The notes: generated by a model from the letters alone, not told the origin. A stretch of DNA of 64,000 nucleotides from an uncultured Lachnospiraceae bacterium (GCA_947571775.1 CANOZK010000003.1:124001-188000); one strand, 5' to 3'. Numbered from the stretch's first letter, positions 1 to 10,395 are shown. Numbers and translations are program-made.

Positions 1-1
1 T

Positions 2-2134
2 GATGCGGCATACTATGCGCATGAGGGACAGAAGCGAAAGTCTGGGGAGCCGTATATTATCCATCCGTTGTGTGTGTCCATTATCCTGGCAGATTTGGAA
101 TTGGATAAGGAGACAATCGTGGCCGGGCTGCTTCACGACGCCGTGGAAGATACCTGGATGACAACGGAGGAAGTAACCAAGGAATTTGGAGCGGAAGTAT
201 CCCTGCTGGTAGATGGAGTGACGAAGTTGGGACAGCTATCTTATTCGGCGGACAAAGTAGAGTTGCAGGCGGAGAATCTGCGAAAGATGTTTCTGGCCAT
301 GGCCAAGGACATCCGGGTGATCCTGATTAAGCTGGCGGACCGTCTTCACAATATGCGTACATTGCAGTATATGACCCCGGCCAAGCAGATGGAAAAAGCC
401 AGAGAAACCATGGATATCTATGCTCCGATCGCCATGCGTCTGGGCATTTCCAAAATTAAGGTGGAGTTAGACGATCTGGCCTTAAAGTATACCAAGCCGG
501 ATGTATATTATGATTTGGTGGAAAAGATTTCTCTGCGCAAAAGCGTCCGGGAGGAATTTATCGGCCGTATTGTGGAAGAAGTCCAACAACAGATGGAGGC
601 TTTTCACATCGACGCGCAGGTAGACGGCCGTATCAAACATTTCTTTAGCATCTACAAAAAAATGGTGAACCAGGACAAAACCCTGGATCAGATTTACGAT
701 CTGTTTGCCGTGCGGATTCTGGTGGAATCGGTGAAGGACTGTTACGCAGCCCTGGGGGCGATTCATGAGAAATATAAGCCCATACCGGGCCGTTTCAAGG
801 ATTATATCGCTATGCCCAAGCCGAATATGTACCAGTCTTTGCATACAACCTTGATTGGCTTTAACGGCCAGCCTTTTGAAATCCAGATACGAACCTATGA
901 AATGCACAAAACGGCGGAATTCGGGATTGCGGCCCACTGGAAGTACAAGGAGTCTTCCGATGGGAAGAAGTCTGTGGACAAAAGCGAGGAGGAAAAGCTG
1001 AGCTGGCTGCGCCACATCCTGGAATGGCAGAGGGATATGTCCGATAACCGGGAATTTATGAGTCTGCTGAAAAGCGATCTGGATCTGTTTACGGATAATG
1101 TTTATTGCTTTACCCCAGCGGGGGATGTCAAAACCCTTCCGGCAGGCTCCACGCCCATTGATTTTGCTTACAGCATCCACAGCGCCGTGGGGAATACCAT
1201 GGTGGGGGCAAGGGTAAACGGCAAGCTGGTTCCCCTGGAATACGTCATCAAAAACGGCGACCGAATCGAGGTTATCACTTCTCAGAATTCCCAGGGCCCT
1301 AGCCGTGACTGGCTAAAGCTGGTAAAAAGCACCCAGGCAAAAAATAAAATCAACAACTGGTTTAAGCAGGAATTAAAAGAGGACAATATCCTCAAAGGCA
1401 AGGAAATGCTTAACCAATATGCAAAAAGCAAAGGGCTTCAGCTCGGCACATACACCAAGCCGAAATATGAAGAAGTCGTGATGAAGAAATACGGTTTCCG
1501 CGATTGGGATTCTGTTCTGGCAGCTTTGGGGCATGGCGGACTCAAAGAAGGCCAGGTATTCAACAAACTGTTAGAGGCTTACAAGAAAGAAAATCCGCTC
1601 AAGCTGACAGATGAGGATGTACTGGAGGCTGTCGCCAACAGTTCCGATAAAATCCATGTACAGAAATCAAAAGCCAAAGGAGGCATTACCGTAGAAGGGG
1701 TTAACGATATGTCGGTGCGCTTTTCCAGATGCTGCGCTCCGATACCAGGGGACGAGATCGTGGGATTTATTACTCGCGGAAGGGGCATCTCTATCCATCG
1801 AACCGACTGCGTCAACATACTTAGCATGGGCGAGCTGGATCGCGCCCGTCTGGTCGAGGCAGAATGGGAAATGCCGGAAGAGCAGGCGCACGAAAAATAT
1901 TTATCCGAAATCGTGATCCATGCGGATAACCGTACTGGTCTGATTGCGGATATTTCCAAGATTTTCATGGAGCGTAAGATTGACTTGAAAACGATCAACA
2001 GCAATACCAGCAAACAGGATATCGCAACGATTTCCATGTGTTTTGAGATTGGCAGCAAAGAGGAATTAAAATCGCTGGCGGAAAAGCTGCGGCAGGTGGA
2101 AAGCGTTATCGAAGTGAAACGCAATGCCGGATAA
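2..2134 (+). CDS. rel: Bifunctional (p)ppGpp synthetase/hydrolase Rel, 5' partial
   Basis: Stringent-response enzyme that makes and degrades (p)ppGpp in the cytoplasm. The frame is open to the left edge, so the start and the first few dozen residues lie outside the window. In order: an HD hydrolase domain (AHEGQKRKSGEPYIIHP, then HDAVEDT), a synthetase domain with RFKDYIAMPKPN and EIQIRT, a TGS domain, a conserved-cysteine region (RCCAPIPGDEIVGF) and a C-terminal ACT domain. The RxKD form of the synthetase loop is the one found in bifunctional Rel enzymes rather than the EXDD form of synthetase-only RelA. The HD motif is intact, so both activities are expected. It is followed after 16 bp by an MBL hydrolase and then hemZ, the usual clostridial order. 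Confidence 0.96.
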   Translation, partial: DAAYYAHEGQKRKSGEPYIIHPLCVSIILADLELDKETIVAGLLHDAVEDTWMTTEEVTKEFGAEVSLLVDGVTKLGQLSYSADKVELQAENLRKMFLAMAKDIRVILIKLADRLHNMRTLQYMTPAKQMEKARETMDIYAPIAMRLGISKIKVELDDLALKYTKPDVYYDLVEKISLRKSVREEFIGRIVEEVQQQMEAFHIDAQVDGRIKHFFSIYKKMVNQDKTLDQIYDLFAVRILVESVKDCYAALGAIHEKYKPIPGRFKDYIAMPKPNMYQSLHTTLIGFNGQPFEIQIRTYEMHKTAEFGIAAHWKYKESSDGKKSVDKSEEEKLSWLRHILEWQRDMSDNREFMSLLKSDLDLFTDNVYCFTPAGDVKTLPAGSTPIDFAYSIHSAVGNTMVGARVNGKLVPLEYVIKNGDRIEVITSQNSQGPSRDWLKLVKSTQAKNKINNWFKQELKEDNILKGKEMLNQYAKSKGLQLGTYTKPKYEEVVMKKYGFRDWDSVLAALGHGGLKEGQVFNKLLEAYKKENPLKLTDEDVLEAVANSSDKIHVQKSKAKGGITVEGVNDMSVRFSRCCAPIPGDEIVGFITRGRGISIHRTDCVNILSMGELDRARLVEAEWEMPEEQAHEKYLSEIVIHADNRTGLIADISKIFMERKIDLKTINSNTSKQDIATISMCFEIGSKEELKSLAEKLRQVESVIEVKRNAG

Positions 2135-2150
2135 TAGGAGTGAATAAAAG

Positions 2151-2780
2151 ATGAAGCAGATGAAAGCAGGGCAGTGCCGGGTAGGTATGGTGATGACCAA
2201 CTGCTACGGCCTGATGAACATACAGACAAAGGAAATGATTCTGATAGATCCGGGAGATTCCCCGGAAACCATAGAGGCAATGGTGGATCAGATGCAGGGA
2301 AAGCCGGTAGCTGTTTTTCTGACCCATGGCCATTTTGACCATATCTTAGCGGTGGAAGCGGTGAAGGAGAAATACGGCGTTCCCGTCTACGCCGGAAGGG
2401 AAGAGGCAGACGTACTCGCAGAGGTTTCTCTGAATAAAACCGATGCGATGCGCCGCCCGTTATCCGTTTACCCGGACGTACTGGTAGACGATCTGCAAAC
2501 TTTTACCATGGCAGGTTTCTCCGTTCAGGTGCTTCATACTCCTGGTCATACGAAAGGCAGCGTCTGTTATTATTTTCCAGAGGAAAAGCTGTTGGTCAGC
2601 GGAGACACCCTGTTCCGGGAATCTGTGGGGCGCACCGATCTGCCCACGGGAAATACCGGACAGATTATAGAAAGCGTGCGGCGGCTGATTCAGACGCTCC
2701 CGGAGGATGTGGACGTGCTGCCGGGACACGAATCGGCTACTACAATCGGCCATGAAAAGAGGTACAATCCCTTTGTGTGA
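2151..2780 (+). CDS. MBL-fold metallo-hydrolase, glyoxalase II-like
   Basis: A 209-residue metallo-beta-lactamase-fold hydrolase. The metal site is clear: THGHFDHI (HxHxDH) near residue 60, HTPGHTKGS near 130, SGDTLF near 147 and the closing PGHES near 190. This is the short glyoxalase II-like form, which binds two metals and usually hydrolyses thioesters; the actual substrate cannot be read from sequence. A GGAG ribosome binding site precedes the ATG. It lies between rel and hemZ and overlaps the proposed hemZ start, so the three genes are probably co-transcribed. Membership of the fold is certain; assignment as hydroxyacylglutathione hydrolase is not. Confidence 0.9.
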   Translation: MKQMKAGQCRVGMVMTNCYGLMNIQTKEMILIDPGDSPETIEAMVDQMQGKPVAVFLTHGHFDHILAVEAVKEKYGVPVYAGREEADVLAEVSLNKTDAMRRPLSVYPDVLVDDLQTFTMAGFSVQVLHTPGHTKGSVCYYFPEEKLLVSGDTLFRESVGRTDLPTGNTGQIIESVRRLIQTLPEDVDVLPGHESATTIGHEKRYNPFV

Positions 2781-4251
2781 GATTCAGATATGGTTAAACA
2801 GACAGGATTTTGAGTATGATATCTATGCGCTGGTGCGCTCTTTTTATCCAGGCAGACAGACGGAGGTTCACCGCATGGAGGGCGATACCCCGCCGGAGCA
2901 ATCCATGCGGCCCCTGGGGGAGCAAGTTTTTGTGGTGGCGTGGAGCGGCGGCCAGAAGATTTACGTGGAATGCCGCATGGAGGGACAGACCCCTGTCCAT
3001 ATAGAGGATGTTCCAGATTCTCCCGATGATCGGATTGCAGTAAAAAACCGCTTAAAACAACTTTTGTATCAGACATTGCAGGCATTCACCGGGCGCGCGC
3101 TGGTCTGGGGAACGCTGACCGGAATCCGCCCGGTGAAGCTGGCGGCAGGTTTTCTGGAAGATGGCATGGACGCGGCAAAAGTACAGGCTTACATGGAGGA
3201 AACGTATTATCTGAGCCGTCAAAAGAGCAGCCTGTGCGTGGAAATTGCCCTGCGCGAAAGGGAAATTCTTGACGGCCTGGACTGCCGAAACGGATACAGC
3301 CTTTATATCGGGATTCCTTTTTGCCCCAGCATTTGCATGTACTGCTCGTTTAGTTCTTATCCGTTAGAGAAATGGAAAAATCGGGTAGATACTTATGTGG
3401 AAACCCTTTGCCGGGAAATTCGGGCGTCGGCGCCGCTGATGCAGGGCAAAGAGCTGCACACCGTCTATATCGGGGGCGGCACCCCCACAACTTTGGAGCC
3501 GGATCAGATGGAAAAGCTGCTGGACTGTCTGGAGGAAGCATTTCCCCTGGAAAATCTGTGGGAATTTACCGTGGAGGCCGGACGGCCGGACAGCATCCGC
3601 CGGGAAAAGCTGGCGGTTTTGAAAAAGCATTCGATCAGCCGGATCTCCGTAAACCCGCAGACGATGAACCAGAAGACTCTGGACTTTATCGGCAGACGAC
3701 ATACGGTTGAAGAGATTCAGAACGCCTATTGGCTGGTGCGGGAAATGGGCTTTGACAATATCAATATGGATTTGATTGCGGGGCTTCCGGGGGAGGGCGT
3801 CCAGGAGGTGGAGCATACCCTGAACGAAATCCGAAAGCTCGGCCCAGACAGCCTGACTATGCATTCCCTGGCCGTCAAGCGTGCGGCGCGCCTGCGCTTG
3901 TTCTCTGAGGAACACAAAGAGTTGACGTTTGAAAACAGCAGCAAAATCATGGATATGGCAGAAAACTACGCCAGGGAAATGGGGCTGCTGCCTTATTATC
4001 TATACCGCCAGAAGAACATGGCGGGCAACCTGGAAAACGTGGGTTATGCAAAACCTGGCAAAGCCAGTCTTTACAATATTCTGATGATGGGTGAGAAACA
4101 GAGTATTGTAGCCTGCGGCTCTGGAAGCATCTCCAAACAGGTTTACCCAGACGGACAGATCGAGCGGTGCGAGAATGTAAAAGACGTGACGCAGTATATC
4201 GATCGAATTGACGAGATGATTGAACGGAAAAAACAGCTTTGGAATCGCTAA
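2752..4251 (+). CDS. hemZ: Coproporphyrinogen III oxidase-like radical SAM enzyme HemZ
   Basis: Radical SAM protein of the HemN/HemZ family. The iron-sulfur motif is CPSICMYC (C191, C195, C198; CX3CX2C), followed by the glycine-rich SAM-binding segment YIGGGTPTTL and by ISVNPQTMN. An ATG at 2752 gives 499 residues, close to the known HemZ length; a TTG at 2773 behind AAGAGG is an alternative start. A longer upstream frame begins at 2707 but runs deeper into the previous gene. HemZ proteins are annotated as oxygen-independent coproporphyrinogen III dehydrogenases. No other haem gene is present in the window, so the in vivo substrate is open. A terminator follows directly. Confidence 0.88.
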   Translation: MKRGTIPLCEIQIWLNRQDFEYDIYALVRSFYPGRQTEVHRMEGDTPPEQSMRPLGEQVFVVAWSGGQKIYVECRMEGQTPVHIEDVPDSPDDRIAVKNRLKQLLYQTLQAFTGRALVWGTLTGIRPVKLAAGFLEDGMDAAKVQAYMEETYYLSRQKSSLCVEIALREREILDGLDCRNGYSLYIGIPFCPSICMYCSFSSYPLEKWKNRVDTYVETLCREIRASAPLMQGKELHTVYIGGGTPTTLEPDQMEKLLDCLEEAFPLENLWEFTVEAGRPDSIRREKLAVLKKHSISRISVNPQTMNQKTLDFIGRRHTVEEIQNAYWLVREMGFDNINMDLIAGLPGEGVQEVEHTLNEIRKLGPDSLTMHSLAVKRAARLRLFSEEHKELTFENSSKIMDMAENYAREMGLLPYYLYRQKNMAGNLENVGYAKPGKASLYNILMMGEKQSIVACGSGSISKQVYPDGQIERCENVKDVTQYIDRIDEMIERKKQLWNR

Positions 4252-4260
4252 TACCAACGA

Positions 4261-4299
4261 AAGGACATTTCAGATAACAGACGAAATGTTCTTTTTTTA
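4261..4299 (+). terminator. Rho-independent terminator after hemZ
   Basis: The stem GGACATTTC pairs with GAAATGTTC (one G-U pair) and is followed by a run of seven T. It closes the rel-MBL-hemZ unit. Confidence 0.8.
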
Positions 4300-4409
4300 T
4301 GCACCATGGGTATCCTGCTTGATTGCCGGAATCTGAAAAAAGGAAGATATTTTACAAGACACATCAAAAGAGAAAGGGTAAAATGGCTGTGATAAGGAGG
4401 AGGATGCGT

Positions 4410-5276
4410 ATGAAAAAAGAAATCCGAACCGTAGTCTACGACGAAGAATTAAGACTGGAAGCGTACCGTTTTGAAGGGATTGTCCAGCCGTTTCCCAATC
4501 ATTTCCATGAGCATTATGTCATAGGTTTTGTGGAGGATGGGCAGCGGCTGCTCTCCTGCCGGAACCGGGAATATGTGATAGAAAAGGGCAGCATCGTATT
4601 GTTCAATCCAGGGGATAACCATGCCTGTGTGCAGAGCGATGAGGGGACGTTTGATTACAGAGGATTCAATATCTCTTGGCCGGTCATGCTGGATCTGGCG
4701 GAGGAGGTTACCGGAAAACGGGAGCTTCCAGGATTTTCAGAAAATGTGATCTATGATGGGGAAGCCGTCTGTTACCTGCGCCCGCTGCACGGGCTGGTTA
4801 TGAAAGAAAGCTGTGATTTTGTAAAAGAGGAGTTGCTTCTGTTTCTGATTTCGCTGCTGATCCAGAGATTTGGGCAGCCCTTTGAACGCTGTATTCCAGA
4901 ATGCAGAAAAGAGATCGAAAGAGCCTGCGAATATATGCAGCGGCATTTTACGGAGCGCATCTATCTGGATCAGATATGCCGCTATGCGGGACTTAGTAAA
5001 TCGGCATTGCTGCGCGCCTTTACAAAGGAAAAAGGAATCACGCCATACCGATATCTGGAAACAATCCGCATCAACGAAGCCAAGAAACTACTGTCGGAGG
5101 GAATGCCGCCTGTACAGGCCGCGATCCAGACAGGCTTTTCCGACCAGAGTCATTTTACAAACTATTTTCATCGGTTTCTGGGGCTTGCACCGGGCATCTA
5201 TCGTGAAATCTTCTTGGAAAAGGAAAATGTTCCCGTTTTTTGCGTTCCCCCTAAACAATCCAATATGACTGAATAG
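4410..5276 (+). CDS. AraC-family transcriptional regulator (cupin + HTH)
   Basis: A 288-residue regulator. The N-terminal half is a cupin sensor domain (HFHEHYVIGFVEDGQRLL, then FNPGDNHAC) and the C-terminal 100 residues carry two helix-turn-helix motifs (YLDQICRYAGLSKSALLRAF and the GFSDQSHFTNYFHRFLG signature). The ATG at 4410 was chosen because AAGGAGG lies at proper distance; a nearby ATG at 4404 is too close to it. This class usually binds a small metabolite in the cupin and activates neighbouring transport genes. The next gene downstream is an amino acid ABC transporter with its own consensus promoter, so a regulatory link is plausible but not shown. Confidence 0.9.
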   Translation: MKKEIRTVVYDEELRLEAYRFEGIVQPFPNHFHEHYVIGFVEDGQRLLSCRNREYVIEKGSIVLFNPGDNHACVQSDEGTFDYRGFNISWPVMLDLAEEVTGKRELPGFSENVIYDGEAVCYLRPLHGLVMKESCDFVKEELLLFLISLLIQRFGQPFERCIPECRKEIERACEYMQRHFTERIYLDQICRYAGLSKSALLRAFTKEKGITPYRYLETIRINEAKKLLSEGMPPVQAAIQTGFSDQSHFTNYFHRFLGLAPGIYREIFLEKENVPVFCVPPKQSNMTE

Positions 5277-5309
5277 TTGCGGAATATTGCAGTAAAAGTG
5301 TTGCAGTTC

Positions 5310-5338
5310 TTGACAAAGGAACGGAATTTCAATATAAT
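5310..5338 (+). promoter_or_regulatory. Consensus sigma-A promoter of the amino acid ABC operon
   Basis: TTGACA at 5310-5315 and TATAAT at 5333-5338 are separated by exactly 17 bp, a perfect consensus. It lies about 50 bp upstream of the binding-protein gene. Confidence 0.88.
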
Positions 5339-5387
5339 GATGAAGTATGCTTCAGAGAAATTGAAAAAAGCAGAGGAGGAGATTTTC

Positions 5388-6245
5388 ATGAAAAAGAAAC
5401 TTGCTTTATTATTGTGTGCTGTTATGACAGCAGGAATGCTTGTAGGATGTGGTTCTAGTTCGGATTCCGGTTCATCCGCAGCACAGGAGACACAGGCACC
5501 GGAAACTTCTGCGGCAGACGACGCAGAGGCAGAAGATGACGCAACGGCGGACAGCGAGTCGTCATCGGACAAGGTGTGGGTGGTTGCAACCGATACCGTA
5601 TTCAAACCATTTGAATATACCAATGAAGACAACGAGTTCGTGGGAATTGACGTGGACATTCTTGCAGCAATTGCAGAAGACCAGGGATTTGAGTATGAAT
5701 TGCAGAGCCTTGGATGGGATTCCGGCGTGGCAGCAGTTCAGGCAGGTCAGGCGGACGCTCTGATCGCAGGAGCAACCATCAAACAGGAACGGATTGATTC
5801 CGGCTGGATTTTCTCCGACGGATACTACGATGCAACACAGACTTTCGTTATACCGACCGACAGCGATATTACAAGCTTTGAAGATTTGGAAGGGAAGAGC
5901 GTAGCAGTAAAGAACGCTACGGCAGGCGCAGACTTTGCCAACAGCCTGAAAGATGAGTATGGATTTACCGTTACCGTATTTGAAGATTCACCGACTATGT
6001 ATCAGGACGTGCTTCTCGGCAACAGCGCAGCCTGCGTGGAGGATACTCCGATTATGGCGTCTTCCATCAAAGAGGGTGACCTTGCACTGAAAATTCCAGA
6101 AGGAATGGAGAGCGAGGGAGCGCCTTACGGATTTGCTATTATGGACGAGAACAATCAGGAATTGCTGGATTTATTCAATGCAGGTCTGAAAAACATTAAG
6201 GAAAACGGAAAATACGACGAGATTATTGATAAATATCTGAAATAG
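5388..6245 (+). CDS. Amino acid ABC transporter substrate-binding lipoprotein
   Basis: A 285-residue extracellular binding protein of the family 3 (polar amino acid) type. The start at 5388 has GAGGAGGA upstream and begins a lipoprotein signal peptide ending in LVGC with lipidated C21. A Ser/Ala/Glu/Asp-rich linker of about 40 residues follows, then the binding domain: VFKPFEYTNEDNEFVGIDVD, a mid-protein segment DALIAGATI and a C-terminal PYGFAIM / ENGKYDEIIDKYL. The family binds amino acids such as glutamine, arginine or cystine; the exact ligand is not readable. It is the first gene of an SBP-permease-ATPase operon. Confidence 0.93.
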   Translation: MKKKLALLLCAVMTAGMLVGCGSSSDSGSSAAQETQAPETSAADDAEAEDDATADSESSSDKVWVVATDTVFKPFEYTNEDNEFVGIDVDILAAIAEDQGFEYELQSLGWDSGVAAVQAGQADALIAGATIKQERIDSGWIFSDGYYDATQTFVIPTDSDITSFEDLEGKSVAVKNATAGADFANSLKDEYGFTVTVFEDSPTMYQDVLLGNSAACVEDTPIMASSIKEGDLALKIPEGMESEGAPYGFAIMDENNQELLDLFNAGLKNIKENGKYDEIIDKYLK

Positions 6246-6267
6246 TACAATCAGATTCCATGAAAGG

Positions 6268-6303
6268 CGCGGAAAATCATTTGTGGTTTTCCGCGTTCTT
6301 GTG
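6268..6303 (+). terminator. Hairpin between binding-protein and permease genes
   Basis: CGCGGAAAA pairs perfectly with TTTTCCGCG around a 9-10 nt loop and is followed by TTCTTGTGTTT. Its position after the binding-protein gene fits a partial terminator or RNA-stabilising hairpin, which in such operons keeps the binding protein in excess over the membrane parts. Confidence 0.65.
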
Positions 6304-6392
6304 TTTGAGGAAATTCTGTGGTAAAATGACAAAAAATTACGTAACAGCCCAGATATCCTCACTGTTACAAAATTACGGAAAGGAGAAAGAAC

Positions 6393-7061
6393 ATGCTCGT
6401 AATCATAGAGAAATACTCCTCCATGCTCTTAGGGGCGTTGGGAAAAACGATTCTGCTGACGCTGTTATCGCTGATCTTTGCGATGGTTGTCGGCATGATC
6501 TTTGCTTTGATGAATGTGGGGAAAAATCGCTTTTTTAACTGTATCGGCACCATCTATGTAGATGCCGTGCGGGGTGTGCCTCTGATCGTATTGGCGTATT
6601 TTATCTTTTTCGGTGTGCCGCAGGGCATCAAGTCTCTTGGATTCCAGGACTTTCGGCTGACGGCGCTTCAGGCAGGTACGATAGCTCTTGCCATGAACTG
6701 TGGGGCCTATATGGCGGAGATTATCCGCGCCGGTATCGAAAGCGTGGATAAAGGGCAGATGGAAGCCAGCCGAAGCCTGGGGCTTTCTTATGGAAAAAGT
6801 ATGCGCAAGGTCGTGCTGCCGCAGGCCATCCGCACGATGATTCCGTCTATCATTAACCAGTTTATCATCACATTAAAAGACACGTCCATTCTCTCAGTTA
6901 TCGGTTTCCCGGAATTGACCAATATCGGAAAGACCATATCAGGGAACACGTTTAAAAGTCTCCAGACATGGGCGATCGTCGGCGTTATGTATATGGTTGT
7001 CATTATCACGCTGAGCAGGATTGCAAAGCGAATTGAGAGGAGGATGAACCGTGGCAGATAA
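6393..7061 (+). CDS. Amino acid ABC transporter permease
   Basis: A 222-residue integral membrane protein of the His/Glu/Gln/Arg/opine permease family. It has about five membrane segments. The binding-protein-dependent transport motif (around [19 protein letters not shown], then [14 protein letters not shown]) is intact; this is the EAA loop that contacts the ATPase. AAAGGAG precedes the ATG. Its last 11 bp overlap the ATPase gene, so the two are translationally coupled. Confidence 0.93.
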   Translation: MLVIIEKYSSMLLGALGKTILLTLLSLIFAMVVGMIFALMNVGKNRFFNCIGTIYVDAVRGVPLIVLAYFIFFGVPQGIKSLGFQDFRLTALQAGTIALAMNCGAYMAEIIRAGIESVDKGQMEASRSLGLSYGKSMRKVVLPQAIRTMIPSIINQFIITLKDTSILSVIGFPELTNIGKTISGNTFKSLQTWAIVGVMYMVVIITLSRIAKRIERRMNRGR

Positions 7062-7791
7062 AAAGATAAAAGTGCATGTGGAAAATTTAAAGAAAAGCTT
7101 TGGGAAGCTGGAAGTTTTAAAAGATATCAGTATGGATATCCAGGAAGGCGAGGTTGTAGTGCTTTTAGGTCCCTCGGGCAGCGGAAAATCTACGTTTCTG
7201 CGGTGCCTGAATCAACTAGAGACTGCCACGGCGGGAACGATTGTTGTGGACGGCGCAGACGTGACGGATAAGCATACGGATATCAATAAAGTCCGTGAAA
7301 ACATCGGGATGGTGTTCCAGCATTTCAATCTTTTTCCCCATAAGACGGTGTTGGGGAATATCATGCTTGCCCCGGTGGAACTCAAGAAAATGACAAAAGA
7401 GCAGGCGACGGAAACAGGCATGAGCCTCTTGAAACGGGTGGGAATGGAAACCAAGGCGGATACATATCCCAGCCAGATTTCAGGAGGACAGAAACAGCGT
7501 GTGGCGATCGCCAGGGCGCTTGCGATGAACCCGGATATCATGCTTTTTGATGAGCCGACCTCCGCGCTGGACCCAGAGATGGTCGGCGAGGTTCTTGCCG
7601 TTATGAAAAAGCTTGCGGCCGACGGAATGACCATGGTGGTGGTGACGCATGAAATCGGATTTGCCAGAGAGGTGGCCGACCGGATTGTGTTTATGGACGC
7701 GGGATATATTGTGGAACAGGGAACGCCGGAGGAAGTCATCGATCACCCCAAGGAAGAACGGACGATCGACTTTCTGAATAAAGTTTTGTAG
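7051..7791 (+). CDS. Amino acid ABC transporter ATP-binding protein
   Basis: A 246-residue ABC ATPase of the GlnQ/HisP type. Walker A is GPSGSGKST (about residue 38), the Q-loop is [10 protein letters not shown], the signature is SGGQKQR, Walker B is [12 protein letters not shown] and the switch histidine is in VVTHE. It starts with GTG inside the end of the permease gene, with GAGAGGAGG just upstream. It powers uptake by the two preceding gene products. The Q-loop segment HFNLFPH is typical of amino acid importers. Confidence 0.95.
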   Translation: MADKKIKVHVENLKKSFGKLEVLKDISMDIQEGEVVVLLGPSGSGKSTFLRCLNQLETATAGTIVVDGADVTDKHTDINKVRENIGMVFQHFNLFPHKTVLGNIMLAPVELKKMTKEQATETGMSLLKRVGMETKADTYPSQISGGQKQRVAIARALAMNPDIMLFDEPTSALDPEMVGEVLAVMKKLAADGMTMVVVTHEIGFAREVADRIVFMDAGYIVEQGTPEEVIDHPKEERTIDFLNKVL

Positions 7792-7811
7792 AAGAGAGGT
7801 TTTTGATTTTT

Positions 7812-8411
7812 ATGAAAAAGATCATTACAATCAGCCGCGAATTCGGCGCAGGCGGCGGCGAAATAGGAAGGGCTCTTGCAAAAAAACTGAATTACGAATA
7901 TTACGATAAAGAAATTATTTTGCAGATGGCGCGCCTGTCAAATATCGATGTGGAGAGTATCATCAAGTGGGACGAGAAAGTTCCCATTAACTTTGGATTT
8001 GCTCAGAGTTTGTTTGATTTTTACAACAAGCCGCTTAACGAAAAACTATTTGAAATCCAGCAGGATGTTATCCGAAAAATTGGAGAGAAGGGAAAATGCG
8101 TCATTGTGGGGCGAAACGCAAATACCATTCTCAAAGAGTTTGAAGGCGGGCTTCATGTATTTTTCCATGCGGATCCCCATTGGCGGTTGCAGCGCATGAA
8201 GGGGAAAATGCCGGATACGCCGGAAGCAAAAGTTGGCGAGAAAATCCGTTTGGTGGATAAGACCCGGAAAAAATATTGCTTTTATTACACCAATACAGAA
8301 TTCGGCGTTGCCGATTATTACGATATCTGCCTAAATACCTCCGCGTTTGGGATTGAGATGTGCACGGATATTTTGTTAAAGATTGCCAAAGAAGGAACAT
8401 CCGGCTGCTAA
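7812..8411 (+). CDS. Cytidylate kinase-like family protein
   Basis: A 199-residue P-loop protein of the cytidylate-kinase-like family common in Clostridia. It opens with IITISREFGAGGGEIG, the family form of the phosphate-binding loop, which lacks the usual Gly-Lys-Ser/Thr ending. A central CVIVGRNAN strand and the arginine-rich lid region follow. The ATG at 7812 is preferred; an upstream TTG at 7803 sits too close to the AGAGGT. True cytidylate kinases phosphorylate CMP, but the substrates of this branch are unknown, and a second function tied to the neighbouring transporter or chemoreceptor cannot be excluded. Confidence 0.82.
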   Translation: MKKIITISREFGAGGGEIGRALAKKLNYEYYDKEIILQMARLSNIDVESIIKWDEKVPINFGFAQSLFDFYNKPLNEKLFEIQQDVIRKIGEKGKCVIVGRNANTILKEFEGGLHVFFHADPHWRLQRMKGKMPDTPEAKVGEKIRLVDKTRKKYCFYYTNTEFGVADYYDICLNTSAFGIEMCTDILLKIAKEGTSGC

Positions 8412-8430
8412 ATTTTGAGGGGATAGGAGT

Positions 8431-10395
8431 ATGAGAGGAATTGCAAAAAAACTGGTTGCCGCAATTATGGCAACGATTGTGATTATGGTTGCGGCGCTTC
8501 TGCTGATTGTATACAGCCGTGTTTCAGACACGTTGCAGGAAAAGAGCGAAAAGCTGTTGGCGGAAACCACAGATAAAGCCTTGTATGAAACCAGCGCATG
8601 GATCAAACAGACTCTGACTATGCTGGAGATGCAGCGGGATGCCATCGAATATGAAAATATGGATATCCCGGCTATGAAAGAGTACATTAAACACACTGTG
8701 AATCAGAATGAGGCATACCCGGCAGGGATGTATGTGGCATTGACGGACGGTTCACTGTACCATGCGTCGTTTGTACCGGGGGCGGATTTCGACGCTAAGG
8801 CAAAATCCTGGTACCAGGACGGCATCCAGTCAGAGAAATTTATCTTGGGCGATGTGTATTTTGACGAGGACAGCCAGTCTTATGTGGTAGGCGCTTCTGG
8901 CATGTTAAAAGACAGCAGCGGGAGGACGCGGGGCGTTGCCGCGGCAGATGTATATCTGGATTCCATATCGGGGATTGTAAAGGATATACAGCTTGAAAAG
9001 ACCGGGGGCATCTTCCTTGTGGACACCCGGACGGGCACGATCCTTGGGCATCGGCAGAAGGAAATGACCGGCCATGTAATGAAAGAGTCGGTCGGGGATA
9101 TGTATGCCTATGTCAATGAATTGTTACAGGACGATGCTTCCGGGCTGTTTCTTTATGAGAAAGACAATACCTACATACAGGTGGCGCAGGTGCCGGACAG
9201 TGACTGGAAGGCCGTAGCCTATGTATCAAAAAAAGAAATTTTAAGCGAACTGTATACTCTGACTGGGATGATGGCGAGCGTATCTGTGCTGGCAGTGATC
9301 GCGGCGGTGATTCTGGTGATTCTTCTGGTAAGGAGAATCATAGGCAGGCCAGTGGCAGAACTGAATGAGGTTGCGGCCAAGATTACCGAAGGAGATCTGG
9401 ATCAGACGATTGCGCATTGCTCCAATGATGAGCTGGGAGAGCTGGCAGATAATTTTGGAAAGACTGTCGTACGGCTGCGGGATTATGTGGATTATATTGA
9501 TGAGATTTCCGAGAAGCTCCAGCAGATTTCTCATGGCAATCTCGATATCCAGCTTGTCCATGAATACGTAGGAGATTTTGCAAAGGTAAAAGAAGCCCTG
9601 GAAGGCATTTGCACAGCGCTCAACCATACCCTGGGCCAGATTGATGTAGCGGCCGGGCAGGTATCCGAGGGCGCCGGGTACGTCTCGGATGGGGCCCAGA
9701 TACTTTCCAGAAGTTCATCACAGCAAAGCAATGCGGTAGAACAACTGCTTTCCCATATCAGTGAAGTATCCGACGGCATTCAGAAGACTGCCCAAGGGGC
9801 AAAAAAAGCCAGCCAGATATCCCAGGAGGTGGGAAACAGCATTTTGGAAAGCAATGACAAGATGCAGCACATGAACACGGCGATTCAGAAAATCAGCAGC
9901 AAATCAAAAGAGATTCACAGTATTATCAAAACCATTGAGGATATCGCCTTTCAGACCAATATTCTGGCTTTGAATGCCGCTGTGGAAGCAGCGAGGGCAG
10001 GAAATGCAGGAAAAGGCTTTGCCGTAGTGGCAGACGAAGTGCGCAGCCTTGCCGGAAAGTCCTCTGAGGCGGCGAAGAATACCACAGTGCTGATTGACCA
10101 GACGGTGGAAGCAGTAAAAGAGGGAACCAATGCGGCCAAGGACACCACGTCTGCTATCATGGCAGTTGTGGTCCAGTCGGAGGAAGTAAACAAGCTGATC
10201 GAAGGGATTGCCGAGTATTCTACAAAGCAGGCCTCAGCGACGGATGCGGTTATGCAGGGAGTTGAGCAGATATCCCAGGCCATACAATCCAATCTTGCCA
10301 CCGCGGAGAAAAATGCGGCCGCCAGCGAGGAATTATCCGGTCAGGCGGATACACTAAGGGAACTGGTTTCAAAATTCCGGTTGAAGAATTCGTAA
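8431..10395 (+). CDS. Methyl-accepting chemotaxis protein, Cache sensor
   Basis: A 654-residue transmembrane chemoreceptor. An N-terminal membrane helix (about residues 7-29) is followed by an extracellular Cache-type sensor domain up to about 275, a second membrane helix (277-301), a HAMP domain (302-355, [18 protein letters not shown]), a second HAMP-like linker and a long signalling coiled coil. The conserved hairpin tip is [18 protein letters not shown] near residue 510, followed by [17 protein letters not shown]. There is no C-terminal CheR-binding pentapeptide. It sits directly behind an amino acid transporter, so it may sense the same ligand or its binding protein. Start ATG with GGGGATAGGAG upstream. 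Confidence 0.94.
   Translation: MRGIAKKLVAAIMATIVIMVAALLLIVYSRVSDTLQEKSEKLLAETTDKALYETSAWIKQTLTMLEMQRDAIEYENMDIPAMKEYIKHTVNQNEAYPAGMYVALTDGSLYHASFVPGADFDAKAKSWYQDGIQSEKFILGDVYFDEDSQSYVVGASGMLKDSSGRTRGVAAADVYLDSISGIVKDIQLEKTGGIFLVDTRTGTILGHRQKEMTGHVMKESVGDMYAYVNELLQDDASGLFLYEKDNTYIQVAQVPDSDWKAVAYVSKKEILSELYTLTGMMASVSVLAVIAAVILVILLVRRIIGRPVAELNEVAAKITEGDLDQTIAHCSNDELGELADNFGKTVVRLRDYVDYIDEISEKLQQISHGNLDIQLVHEYVGDFAKVKEALEGICTALNHTLGQIDVAAGQVSEGAGYVSDGAQILSRSSSQQSNAVEQLLSHISEVSDGIQKTAQGAKKASQISQEVGNSILESNDKMQHMNTAIQKISSKSKEIHSIIKTIEDIAFQTNILALNAAVEAARAGNAGKGFAVVADEVRSLAGKSSEAAKNTTVLIDQTVEAVKEGTNAAKDTTSAIMAVVVQSEEVNKLIEGIAEYSTKQASATDAVMQGVEQISQAIQSNLATAEKNAAASEELSGQADTLRELVSKFRLKNS

Noticed and set aside
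482..1180. Long open frame on the minus strand inside rel (232 codons)
   Set aside because: It lies opposite a clearly conserved coding frame and its translation has no domain, start signal or sensible composition.
1579..2280. Second long minus-strand frame across the end of rel
   Set aside because: Ser/Leu/Arg-rich text typical of the complement of a coding frame; no ribosome binding site.
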